64,000 bases of DNA, taken from an uncultured Paracoccaceae bacterium (GTDB taxonomy: Bacteria > Pseudomonadota > Alphaproteobacteria > Rhodobacterales > Rhodobacteraceae). A model generated the notes under the pieces. That model saw nothing but the letters and a program-made list of their open reading frames with translations. It was not told where the DNA came from and searched no databases. Made by a program: the position numbers and the translations under genes. The stretch covers positions 102,715 to 166,714 of the forward strand of contig CALKXV010000013.1 of the NCBI GenBank assembly GCA_938005545.1, read 5' to 3'. This document shows positions 45,395 to 53,851 of the stretch, piece after piece (positions within the stretch are counted from its first letter, which is position 1; each line of letters begins with the position of its first letter).

Positions 45395-46627
45395 TCAAAC
45401 CCACGCAATGGACACACCACCGATCTCGCCTTCCAGAACATTCAAATCACTCAGCGCGTTTTCGACTTCCGTGATATCCTTGTTAGAGGGCCCTTCGACC
45501 TCCAGGTCGGCCTGTCCGCCAAAATCCATCTCAAACTGCCGCCGATCGTCAGCTATCACTGCGACGCGCGCATGTGGCGCCCCATTAGACGGACCGTGGT
45601 TGATGGGCGCCTGCCCATTCGCTTCATCGATTCCCATTCTGGCCTCGAAATCCCGCTCCGACAGCCCTGAACCTCTCGGCGACATCGGCATGGCTTGAAC
45701 GCTCAAGGGCACATTCCCTAAGGGCAGTGGTGGCGGTCCTTCCGGGAACGGCAAATCCCCTGCTGCGCGGCATGAATGCTCTGGAAGAACGGATCCTCAA
45801 AATAGACGACCCGCTTTGCACGCACGGGCATCTGCGCATCGACAACGACAACGAATTCATCGAGCGGCAAGCGACGCGCTTCATCCTCTGGGAGCAGCGG
45901 CGTCTCTTCTGTCCGCTCGGATTGGCTGCGCCCTTCGAAGGGGTTTTTCCCGACGGCCCGCGAACGGGTCACCACAGTCTTCGTGGTTTTACCCACGGCT
46001 TTGCTCAGCTCTTCGACTGTCTTTTCATCCGACGGGGTAAGGTAGAGCTTTACGCCGGCGTTGCCTTGCAATGCACGCCGGGTGTTCTCCCCATAGATTT
46101 CGTCAATCGCCGGGATCGTTTGCGTGAACACAGCCAGATGCCCACGATAATGCCGCAGCACCTCGATGCTCTCAGCCACGATGGGCATCTTGCCCAGCCG
46201 GTTGAACTCGTCGAGCATGATCATCACCGGCCATGGCTCGTCCGCGCCCGGCTCCTTGTCCTGCAGGGCTGACAAAAGGTCCGAGAAGAATAATCGAATG
46301 AGCGGCGCCAGCGGCTTTACCATCAAAGGCTGTACCACGAGATAGACGCTGAATGGCTTCTTGCGGATTGTCCGGAAATCAAAGTCCGAGACAGAGGTCG
46401 CATCGTCAATCGCCAGGTTTTGCCACTGGTCGAGGCCTGAGGTCATCAACAGCGACACATAGGAGGTCAGCGTGTCGTTGTTGGTGGACGCCAACCGCGT
46501 GAAGATCAGCTTCGCCGCCGCGTTATCCACCTCATGACAGCGCGTGAGGTACTCCTTTTGCTTATTCCCGCCAGAAGCTGCAATCCGGTAGATCTCGCCA
46601 AGGGTCGGACGCTTGCGTTGATATGTT
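45395..46627 (-). pseudogene. virD4: VirD4/TraG-type conjugation coupling protein, truncated and frameshifted
   Basis: In-frame similarity begins near 46627 (YQRKRPTLGEIYRIAASGGN, then KQKEYLTRCHEVDNAAAKL) without a start codon, so the N-terminal membrane and Walker A part is lost. The central part holds Walker B VMIMLDEFNRLGKM and FTQTIPAIDEIYGENTRRAL. At the four-C run 45757-45760 the frame breaks (IHAAQQGICR...stop) and continues one base shifted as LPFPEGPPPLPLGN to 45395. One missing base explains this. It marks former conjugative DNA. Confidence 0.8.
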
Positions 46628-46737
46628 TGAATCTCTCATGTTACGGGTACAAAAAATATACAACTTTGGTCACGTTGAAGCGCTGAAACCTCACCCGGTA
46701 CAATGTTGGTTCCAGGGCCGCACAGTGGTGCCGCGAA

Positions 46738-47148
46738 TTATCTCATGACATAGACCGAACATGGAGCGTAGCGGACAACACGCGATGTCGTAGATCCCAA
46801 GAAATAGTCCTTCAACCCAGGTTTATGGGACGCCATCACAATGCAATCGATGTTTTTCTTGACGGCATACTCAACCACGACAACCCCCGCGCGGCCCTGC
46901 GCTAGTGCGACGTCGCACCTTGGATCAGCGGCGGCCAACTCCCTTAGCGTTTCCTTGATTTCGGCGTCCCGCGCAGAAAGGGCATCCGTTGGAAGGTAGT
47001 GCTTTGCTGGTCCCGGAATAGGTTCCTGCGCATTCAGCAATGTGATCTTTCCATCATCAGCGACGAGGTTCAACGCCTCGGCCAGCGATTGTTTCGCAGC
47101 GTCCAGTTGGTTGACGGAAACGGGTAATAGGATGTGTTTGCGCTTCAT
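46738..47148 (-). CDS. Universal stress protein (UspA family)
   Basis: A 136-residue single-domain UspA: N-terminal KRKHILLPVSVNQLDAAKQS and the C-terminal nucleotide motif SHKPGLKDYFLGSTTSRVVR then YAPCSVYVMR (G-2x-G-9x-G-S/T type). It is 15 bp past proC on the same strand and is the last gene of the dadA-dctPQM-proC line. Role: stress or energy-status response; here possibly tied to transporter control, as Usp genes often travel with TRAP operons. Confidence 0.85.
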   Translation of the reverse strand: MKRKHILLPVSVNQLDAAKQSLAEALNLVADDGKITLLNAQEPIPGPAKHYLPTDALSARDAEIKETLRELAAADPRCDVALAQGRAGVVVVEYAVKKNIDCIVMASHKPGLKDYFLGSTTSRVVRYAPCSVYVMR

Positions 47149-47163
47149 GTCGAAGGCTCCTGT

Positions 47164-48003
47164 CTAAGAGTTCGCACTGTCGGCAAGCGCACGGCTTCGT
47201 GCCGCAGTCGCTTGGGTGGTTTGTGAAATGAGGGTTTGGATACCGGAATCGTCAGCCTGCATGACGGCGAGGCCTGCGGCAGTTGTGCCGCCCGGCGACG
47301 TGACAGCCTCGCGCAATTGCGATGCGTGCTGGTTGGACGACGCCATCAACACACCGGCGCCCTTGATTGTTTGGACGGCAAGGGTCCGGGCCGTCTTTTG
47401 CGATAGGCCCAATTTGATGCCACTCGCCTCCAACGCCTCGGCCATTGCAAAAACAAAGGCGGGCCCAGATCCTGACAGAGCGGTTACCGCGTGCATTTGG
47501 TCTTCATCATCCACCTCGACCACGCAGCCGACTGCCTGCATCAATTTCCTTGCAAGTGTCAGCGCTGGTTTGATGTTGATGCGATTGGCAACAAGGCCGG
47601 TCATCCCGCATCCAACTTCGGCAGGTGTATTCGGCATGGCCCGGACGATTGATATCGGGGCGGCGACCATGTCTTCAATCTGGGCCATCGTGACGCCTGC
47701 GGCGATTGAAATCAGGACGGTATTCTCATCTGCCTGAGCGCCAATCGCTTGGACCGCGTCGGCAACGTATTGCGGTTTGGTGGCAAGAACAACGACGCCT
47801 GTCGCTGCAAAATCATCGGGGTTGACGGTGATACCCTGTGCCTCCTGTTCCTTAAGCCAGTCAGAGGGGCGGGGATCCAGAACGGTCACGTTTGAATGAT
47901 CCAGCCCATGTCGCAGCCACCCCTTTAAAAGAGCACCACCCATCCGCCCGCAACCAATCAGCGTCAGCCGGATGTCGGTCAAATCTTGATCATTCTTGCC
48001 CAT
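47164..48003 (-). CDS. proC: Pyrroline-5-carboxylate reductase
   Basis: A 279-residue NAD(P)H enzyme: Rossmann motif LTLIGCGRMGGALLKGW, ATKPQYVADAV, IVRAMPNTPAEVGCGMTGL, and the C-terminal dimer domain with the ProC signature AVTSPGGTTAAGLAVM. It reduces 1-pyrroline-5-carboxylate to L-proline. ATG 48003 has GAGG 6 bases upstream. It sits 67 bp after dctM, in line with TRAP genes and the DadA-type dehydrogenase, unusual company for a biosynthetic gene and suggesting a second, catabolic-locus ProC. Confidence 0.92.
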   Translation of the reverse strand: MGKNDQDLTDIRLTLIGCGRMGGALLKGWLRHGLDHSNVTVLDPRPSDWLKEQEAQGITVNPDDFAATGVVVLATKPQYVADAVQAIGAQADENTVLISIAAGVTMAQIEDMVAAPISIVRAMPNTPAEVGCGMTGLVANRINIKPALTLARKLMQAVGCVVEVDDEDQMHAVTALSGSGPAFVFAMAEALEASGIKLGLSQKTARTLAVQTIKGAGVLMASSNQHASQLREAVTSPGGTTAAGLAVMQADDSGIQTLISQTTQATAARSRALADSANS

Positions 48004-48070
48004 CGTCATCCTCAAAAAAAAGATGCCGGACCACGTGAAAGCGTGTGGTCCGGCAGTCACAGGGAGGTTC

Positions 48071-49396
48071 TTATAGTCCGCGTGCCCGCATGTTTTCGGG
48101 CATCCAAGTGGCGAGTTCCGGGAACAGGATCAGAATGCCGACCATCACAACCATGATCAGGAACATCGGCACCGCAGTGCGGGCGATATACCCCATCTCG
48201 TGTTTGGTCATGCCTTGCAGGACGAACAAGTTGAACCCGACGGGCGGCGTTATCTGCGCCATTTCAACCACCACTACGATGAAGATGCCGAACCAGACCA
48301 GATCAAACCCGAGGGCCTGGAATTCGGGCGTCGTGATCATTGGCAGAATTACGGCCATGGTCAGAACCACGGATGAGATTCCGTCAAGGAACATGCCAAT
48401 CAGCACATAAAACACCATCAGCGCAAGGATCAGTACCGTCGGCGACAGGTTCAGCGACCCAATCCATTCCGCAATCGTACGCGGCAACCCGGTAAAGCCC
48501 ATCGACAAGCTTAGAAACGCAGCCCCCATCAGGATTAATGCAATCATCGCCGAGGTCCGCGTCGCACCCATCAAGCTTTCAAAGAACGTTCCGAAGTTCA
48601 GCGAACGCTGGAATGCCGCAAGCACCAAGGCACCAACGACCCCAAAGGCGGCCGCCTCTGTCGCGGTTGCGATACCCGAATACATCGACCCTATCACTGT
48701 CAAAACCAACAGGATCACCGGCGCAAGAAAGCGGGAATTCCAAAGCTTTTCCTTGAACGACATCGGCGGCTCAGCCGGTGGGCGTTGGTCTTTCTTAAGG
48801 AAATACCACCCCGCAATGTAAAGAGAAAACATCGATGCCAGAACCAATCCCGGAAGAATTCCAGCCATAAAGAGCTGAGTGATGCTTTCATTCACGGTCA
48901 CACCGTAAACGATCAGGGTCAGCGAAGGAGGGATCATCAGACCCAGCGTGGCCGATCCTGCCAAGGTGCCGATCGTCATGAACTCGGGATATCCGCGTTT
49001 GCGCAATTCGGGGATCGACATCTTTCCCACAGTGGTCAGCGTTGCTGCGGATGATCCCGACACGGCTGCGAATACCGTGCAGCCGACAACGTTCGTGTGC
49101 AGCAACCCACCGGGCAGCCGCGCCATCCAAGGTGCTAGACCTTTGAACATATCCTCCGATAATCGCGTTCGATAAAGGATTTCGCCCATCCAGATGAACA
49201 GCGGCAAGGCCGTCAGTGTCCAACTAGAGGCACTTTCCCATGCTTTGTCGGTCAGATTTGCGCCGATGAAGCCTTTGTCAAACAGCATGATCCCAATGGC
49301 GCCCACGCCCATCAGGGACAGGCCAATCCAAACACCAGATCCAAGAAGGAAGAAGAGGACGATCAAGAAGATTGCGGTAAGTGTGAACTGATCCAT
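48071..49396 (-). CDS. dctM: TRAP transporter large membrane subunit
   Basis: A 441-residue DctM-type protein with 12 or more hydrophobic helices (FLIVLFFLLGSGVWIGLSLM at the start) and the conserved GCTVFAAVSGSSAATLTTVG and IPPSLTLIVYGVTVNESITQ segments. It is the Na+-driven transport channel of a TRAP system. ATG 49396 lies 3 bp after the dctQ stop. Confidence 0.93.
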   Translation of the reverse strand: MDQFTLTAIFLIVLFFLLGSGVWIGLSLMGVGAIGIMLFDKGFIGANLTDKAWESASSWTLTALPLFIWMGEILYRTRLSEDMFKGLAPWMARLPGGLLHTNVVGCTVFAAVSGSSAATLTTVGKMSIPELRKRGYPEFMTIGTLAGSATLGLMIPPSLTLIVYGVTVNESITQLFMAGILPGLVLASMFSLYIAGWYFLKKDQRPPAEPPMSFKEKLWNSRFLAPVILLVLTVIGSMYSGIATATEAAAFGVVGALVLAAFQRSLNFGTFFESLMGATRTSAMIALILMGAAFLSLSMGFTGLPRTIAEWIGSLNLSPTVLILALMVFYVLIGMFLDGISSVVLTMAVILPMITTPEFQALGFDLVWFGIFIVVVVEMAQITPPVGFNLFVLQGMTKHEMGYIARTAVPMFLIMVVMVGILILFPELATWMPENMRARGL

Positions 49397-49399
49397 GAT

Positions 49400-49918
49400 T
49401 TATTCCGTTCTCTCTTCCGGTGGCAAATCTTCGATTCCCATGTGGTCGGTAAAGATCAGGCGCAGGAAGTGATCCCACAGCGCAATCGCAAGAATGGCCG
49501 AGCCGATGCTCATCGACAGCTCTGGAATCCAAAGCGCAATGTTGTCTTGACCCTGACTGCGGAAATTAAAATGATACGACTGCAAATTACGCTCGACCGC
49601 AGCGTAAAAGAAAAAGCTCAGCAATGCGGCCGAAAATCCAAAGCACCAGATTTCTGCAAGCCGGCGCGATTTTCCGAGGCCGGACAAAAGCAGCGTGACC
49701 CGGATATGGGCTCCGTGGTTCAGCGCATAGGCCAAAGCGAAAAAGATCGAACCGGCCATGCAATAACCGGCATAGTTTGCGGCCCCGGGAAATGACATTC
49801 CCAACCAGCGCGCGACCATTTGGGCGCAAATTAGGATCAGGATCGCGATCATCGAAATACCGCCCAGGATCCCTCCAAGAAAATACAAGCCCTCAAGGAT
49901 TTTTCGAAGACTAATCAT
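49400..49918 (-). CDS. dctQ: TRAP transporter small membrane subunit
   Basis: A 172-residue protein with four helices and the DctQ signature WLGMSFPGAANYAGYCMAGS. The ATG at 49918 follows GGGAGGGAAG; in-frame codons further up pass through a hairpin and are ignored. It couples DctP and DctM. The intergenic stem-loop at 49948-49974 separates it from dctP. Confidence 0.9.
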   Translation of the reverse strand: MISLRKILEGLYFLGGILGGISMIAILILICAQMVARWLGMSFPGAANYAGYCMAGSIFFALAYALNHGAHIRVTLLLSGLGKSRRLAEIWCFGFSAALLSFFFYAAVERNLQSYHFNFRSQGQDNIALWIPELSMSIGSAILAIALWDHFLRLIFTDHMGIEDLPPEERTE

Positions 49919-49947
49919 GCGACACTTCCCTCCCGTTATTTTTGTTT

Positions 49948-49974
49948 CCCCGGGCGCCTGAAAGGCGCCCGGGG
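49948..49974 (-). terminator. Intercistronic hairpin between dctP and dctQ
   Basis: CCCCGGGCGCC (49948-49958) pairs with GGCGCCCGGGG (49964-49974), loop of five, 10 bp past the dctP stop. No T-run follows on the minus strand, so it probably protects dctP mRNA or partly terminates, raising binding protein relative to membrane subunits. Confidence 0.65.
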
Positions 49975-49984
49975 GTTGCTTCAA

Positions 49985-50962
49985 TCACTGTGTCGCTTTG
50001 TATGCATTGATGACGGCTGCGCCTGCGTCGCCCGCAGCCTCAAGCCATTCATCGGTCATGATCGCACCAAATGCGGCAAGTTCGCTGCGCAGTTGCTCAC
50101 TTGGCGCAGCAACAGTCATGCCATTTTCGGTGAACTGCTCAAGATACCAACTTGCCAGTTCTTCTGATTTGGCCGTGGCACCCGCAGATGCATCCGCACC
50201 AGAGGTTTGCAGGCAGTTTTGCTCTTCTTCTGTAAGGCCATCGTATGCCGACTTGTTCGCGAAAACCGCGTTGCGTGGCAACCAGGCTTGGGTGTCATAG
50301 AAGTGCGACAGCAATTCCCAGACCTTGGTATCGTGGCCGGTCGATCCGGACGAAATAAACGACGATGCAACGCCGGTTGACAAAGCCTGTGCCAGATCAG
50401 CCGCTTCGATCTGCACTGGCAACATGCCAGCCAGTTCAGCAAGACGGGAAGTTGCCGAATTGTAGGCGCGGAACTTGATGCCTTCCATGTCGGCGACCGA
50501 ATTGACTTCCTGATTGAAATACAGCCCCTGCGCCGGCCAAGGTGCCGAATAGATCAGGACCAGCCCGTCTTTTTCCAACGCCGCGCCAATCGCGTCCTTT
50601 GATGCATCCCACAAGTTTTTGCTGTCGGCATAAGACGTGGCAAGAAACGGGACAGAATCCACACCGTAGATGGGATTTTCATTCTGGTGCGCGGACAGGA
50701 AACGCTCGCCAATAGACGCCTGGCCGATCTGTACGGCGCGTTTGATTTCATTGCCTTTGAACAAAGACCCCCCTGAGTGGATGGTGATGTTCAACGACCC
50801 GCCGGTACATTCGCGCACGGCGTCGGCAAATTGATGGCCGTATTCGGTGTGAAAGTTGCTTTCGGGATAGGCCATTGGCATGTCCCAGTTTGTCTCGGCC
50901 ACGGCGGTTGATCCCATTGAGATCAACGTTCCCGTCGCAATCGCTGTTAGTGTGAGTTTCAT
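49985..50962 (-). CDS. dctP: TRAP transporter periplasmic binding protein
   Basis: A 325-residue DctP family protein with a signal peptide (TLISMGSTAVAETNWDMPMA; cleavage after AVA). It has typical interior motifs: GGSLFKGNEIKRAVQIGQAS, FRAYNSATSRLAELAGMLPV and DLAQALSTGVASSF. The Arg in KFRAYNS is the conserved carboxylate-binding residue of the family, so the substrate should be an organic or amino acid. GAGGAGAG precedes the ATG at 50962. Confidence 0.92.
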   Translation of the reverse strand: MKLTLTAIATGTLISMGSTAVAETNWDMPMAYPESNFHTEYGHQFADAVRECTGGSLNITIHSGGSLFKGNEIKRAVQIGQASIGERFLSAHQNENPIYGVDSVPFLATSYADSKNLWDASKDAIGAALEKDGLVLIYSAPWPAQGLYFNQEVNSVADMEGIKFRAYNSATSRLAELAGMLPVQIEAADLAQALSTGVASSFISSGSTGHDTKVWELLSHFYDTQAWLPRNAVFANKSAYDGLTEEEQNCLQTSGADASAGATAKSEELASWYLEQFTENGMTVAAPSEQLRSELAAFGAIMTDEWLEAAGDAGAAVINAYKATQ

Positions 50963-50993
50963 TTTCTCTCCTCTGTTGAAGTTAAGCATTCGG

Positions 50994-52241
50994 TCAGTTG
51001 AACCTGTTGGGCGAGTATGCCGTCAGGTCCAGATTTGAGCCCCCGGTCCGGGCGACGATGTCGGCGACAAGGCGCCCCGTTTTGGGGCCACTTGTTAGTC
51101 CGATATGATGATGACCAAAGGCTGCAACGACGCCTGTCGAACCAATTTCCCCGATCAGAGGCAAACTGTCTGAGGGCGCGGGCCGGTGCCCCAGCCATGT
51201 ATCGATCCCACGGAACTCAAGGGTTGGAAACGTCGCCCGCGCAACCTTTTCCAGAAGCGCCAACGGTTTGGTCGAAGGTCCGGCCTGCAGCCCGCCAAAT
51301 TCGACAATCCCGGCACAGCGCAAGCCATCGGCCATAGGTGTGGCAACGAACTTCCCTGCCGCCACCATAACCGGGCCATTAAGTGTCTCGGACGGGTTCT
51401 TGAAAACGATGTGATAGCCGCGTTCCGTCTCCATTGGCACCTTAAGGCCAAGCTTGTCAGCCAAAGGCTTTGACCAAACCCCAGCGGCCAGAACGACGCT
51501 GTCGCAAGGCAGTGCACCTTTATCGGTCTGAACAGCTGTGACATGGCCGTTTGAAAGCGAAAGGTCCTTCACCGCGCACTGGCGATAGACCCCACCTTCG
51601 GCCTCAAACACCCGAGCCAGCGCTTTGACATATTCTTTGGGATCCCTCAGGTACCCATGATCCCGCATGACGGCGAGAAGACCGATTTCATCCGCCAAAA
51701 GCGGTTCGCGCTCTCTGACCTCCGGACCCTCGACCAGTTCTGGCACAAAACCTGCGTCGCGGCGCAAGCCCCAAGTATAAGCGTCGGCTTCAAAGTTGGC
51801 GCGGGCGGCATAGGCAAAAGAATAGTCAGACTTCTGCAACCAGGACGCGGCATCCGTCGAAGCGATTAAAGCACTGTGTTGGGCGACGGCATCTGTTGTC
51901 AGCGGCGCAAGACCTGCTGCGATACGGCGGGTGTCAGCATCATTGGCATTCGACAGGTACTTTACCAACCAAGGCGTCAGCTTGTGCAGGTAACTCCAGC
52001 GCAGGAACAGCGGAAAATTCGGATCAAGCAAAAGTCCCGGACTTTTGGCGATCATGCCCGGCGCTGTAACCGGCGCAACCGAGCAGGCCGCAAGCACGCC
52101 TGCGTTTCCGGAAGTCGTCCCTTCACCCGGCGCATCTTTGTCGACAAGCGTCACCTCGAACCCTTTTCGACGTAACCAGATGCCCGCGCTGACGCCAACG
52201 ATGCCGGCGCCGATGACCACGATATGTGCGCTGTTTTCCAT
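50994..52241 (-). CDS. dadA: DadA-type FAD-dependent D-amino acid dehydrogenase
   Basis: A 415-residue DAO-family flavoenzyme: IVVIGAGIVGVSAGIWLRRK (FAD site), GTTSGNAGVLAACSVAPV, the mid-domain PLLADEIGLLAVMRDHGYLR and C-terminal GHRPAPSDSLPLIGEIGSTG with FGHHHIGLTSGP. It would oxidise a D-amino or N-substituted amino acid, passing electrons to quinone. First gene of the dadA-dctPQM-proC-uspA line and divergent from the GntR gene across a palindromic operator. Substrate unknown; D-proline or hydroxyproline-like compounds fit the neighbours. Confidence 0.85.
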   Translation of the reverse strand: MENSAHIVVIGAGIVGVSAGIWLRRKGFEVTLVDKDAPGEGTTSGNAGVLAACSVAPVTAPGMIAKSPGLLLDPNFPLFLRWSYLHKLTPWLVKYLSNANDADTRRIAAGLAPLTTDAVAQHSALIASTDAASWLQKSDYSFAYAARANFEADAYTWGLRRDAGFVPELVEGPEVREREPLLADEIGLLAVMRDHGYLRDPKEYVKALARVFEAEGGVYRQCAVKDLSLSNGHVTAVQTDKGALPCDSVVLAAGVWSKPLADKLGLKVPMETERGYHIVFKNPSETLNGPVMVAAGKFVATPMADGLRCAGIVEFGGLQAGPSTKPLALLEKVARATFPTLEFRGIDTWLGHRPAPSDSLPLIGEIGSTGVVAAFGHHHIGLTSGPKTGRLVADIVARTGGSNLDLTAYSPNRFN

Positions 52242-52274
52242 TCTTCGAGTTTTCGCATACTTGATGTAACACAT

Positions 52275-52288
52275 ATCTGTATACAGAT
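52275..52288. promoter_or_regulatory. GntR operator in the dadA-gntR divergent promoter
   Basis: ATCTGTATACAGAT is a perfect 14-bp palindrome. It lies between the divergent dadA (start 52241) and gntR (start 52352) genes. The TGTATACA core recurs before the TPP enzyme gene at 55625-55632. FCD-type GntR proteins commonly bind such TNGTnnnACNA sites. Confidence 0.7.
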
Positions 52289-52351
52289 CGGTGCCCACAA
52301 ATGTCCACAAATTTATTGACTTTCACTTATGACGTTGGGAAAAAGGTCAAA

Positions 52352-53032
52352 ATGAGAGGATCTCAAATCGTGAACTCAAGCGTCGATCTCGCCTACGAAC
52401 AGGTTCGCAAGATGGCGGCCAATTTCGAATTCAAACCTGCAGAACGCATCAACGAAAGTGAGCTGTCAAAGATCCTTGGTGCCAGCAGAACCCCCCTACG
52501 CGAGGCGATGAACCGCTTGGCTGCCGAAGGCCTTTTGGTCTTTGAAAGCGGCCGCGGCTTCTTTTGCCAGCCCCTCAGTCCCGAGCTTGTTGTTCACCTG
52601 TACGAATTGCGCGAAGCGCTGGAAACCAGCGCCGTGCGCCTGGCTGTGGAACGCGCAACGGACAAGCAACTTGAAGACATCAAATCCTATCTGAACCAGA
52701 CCGCTCCGCGCTATACCGATGGAACGGCGGCCCGTGAAATCGTGGCGCTGGACGAAGAATTTCACCTCAAGATCGCAGCGCTGGCTGGGAACCCTGAACT
52801 TCAGAACATGATCCATCTGACCTATGCGCGCATTCGCTATGTCCGCTGGATCGCGATGCGCGAAAAGATCGACATCACCCACGCGGCACACCTCTATATT
52901 GTTGAGGCGCTCATTTCACGGGATACGGATGAAGCCGTCGCCCGCATGCGCGACCACATCAAGACCAGCAACGAAGAAGCCACGGATACCGTCGAGAAAG
53001 CATTTTCACAAATTTACGTGCCTCGGCACTAA
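52352..53032 (+). CDS. GntR-family regulator, FCD (FadR) subclass
   Basis: A 226-residue regulator: winged helix ERINESELSKILGASRTPLR then EAMNRLAAEGLLVFESGRGF. The C-terminal FCD effector domain contains LYELREALETSAVRLAV and metal-ligand-like residues in LDEEFHLKIAALAGN and THAAHLYIVEAL. ATG 52352 with AAGG five bases upstream. It is followed 22 bp later by the racemase gene and probably controls the flanking amino-acid genes through the TGTATACA sites. Confidence 0.9.
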   Translation: MRGSQIVNSSVDLAYEQVRKMAANFEFKPAERINESELSKILGASRTPLREAMNRLAAEGLLVFESGRGFFCQPLSPELVVHLYELREALETSAVRLAVERATDKQLEDIKSYLNQTAPRYTDGTAAREIVALDEEFHLKIAALAGNPELQNMIHLTYARIRYVRWIAMREKIDITHAAHLYIVEALISRDTDEAVARMRDHIKTSNEEATDTVEKAFSQIYVPRH

Positions 53033-53054
53033 ATCAACTCAAGAAAGCAAGAAC

Positions 53055-53810
53055 ATGACCGTCGAATATGGTGGTAAATCAATTTATGGTGCCGTGCTTG
53101 GAATCCTGATGCTGGAAGCGCGGTTTCCCAGAATCCATGGTGACATAGGCAATGCAACGACATGGCCGTTTCCCGTTCAATATCGCGTGGTAAAGGGCGC
53201 CAGCCCCGACAAAGTGGTCCGTCAGGACCCAATGGTGCTGGTCGATAAATTCATCAACGCTGCAAACGAACTGGTCGAAGCAGGCTGCGACGGCATTACC
53301 ACCAACTGCGGCTTTCTGGCACTGACGCAGGAACGGATTTCAAAGGCCGTCCCGGTGCCAGTTGCAACCTCTTCGCTGATGCAAATCCCGCTCGTGCAGT
53401 CGCTTTTGCCACCCGGCAAGAAAGTGGCCGTGCTCACGATCTCAAAAAACACGCTGACGATGGGGCACCTGACGGCTGCCGGTGTGCCCAACCCCGAAGA
53501 CATCCCGATCTTTGGAACGGATAACGGGCGCGCGTTCACCCGCTGCATTCTTGATGATCACGAATCCATAAACTTTGAAGATTGTCGGCAGGACATGATC
53601 GATTCCGCCCGAGAGATCGTGGAATCAGATCGCGATATTGGCGCGATCGTCCTCGAATGCACCAACATGACGCCCTATGCGCATGATGTACGCAAGGCGA
53701 CCGGCTTGCCGGTCTTTTCGATCTATTCCTTTGTGAACTGGTTTCACCAAGGGCTTGTTCCCGACCGGTTCCGGCTCGAGCTGGATGACCCCCGCGCGGG
53801 CCTGTTTTAA
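53055..53810 (+). CDS. Asp/Glu/hydantoin racemase-family protein
   Basis: A 251-residue protein of the aspartate/glutamate racemase superfamily with the two facing catalytic cysteines, in GCDGITTNCGFLALTQ and AIVLECTNMTPYAHD. It could epimerise an amino acid feeding the DadA-type enzyme, or act as a maleate-isomerase-like enzyme; the sequence does not decide. It is co-directional with, and close behind, the GntR gene. Convergent with the TPP enzyme gene. Confidence 0.82.
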   Translation: MTVEYGGKSIYGAVLGILMLEARFPRIHGDIGNATTWPFPVQYRVVKGASPDKVVRQDPMVLVDKFINAANELVEAGCDGITTNCGFLALTQERISKAVPVPVATSSLMQIPLVQSLLPPGKKVAVLTISKNTLTMGHLTAAGVPNPEDIPIFGTDNGRAFTRCILDDHESINFEDCRQDMIDSAREIVESDRDIGAIVLECTNMTPYAHDVRKATGLPVFSIYSFVNWFHQGLVPDRFRLELDDPRAGLF

Positions 53811-53851
53811 GACAGTGCGCGGGTCAATATCACTACGATAGCCCGGTGGCC

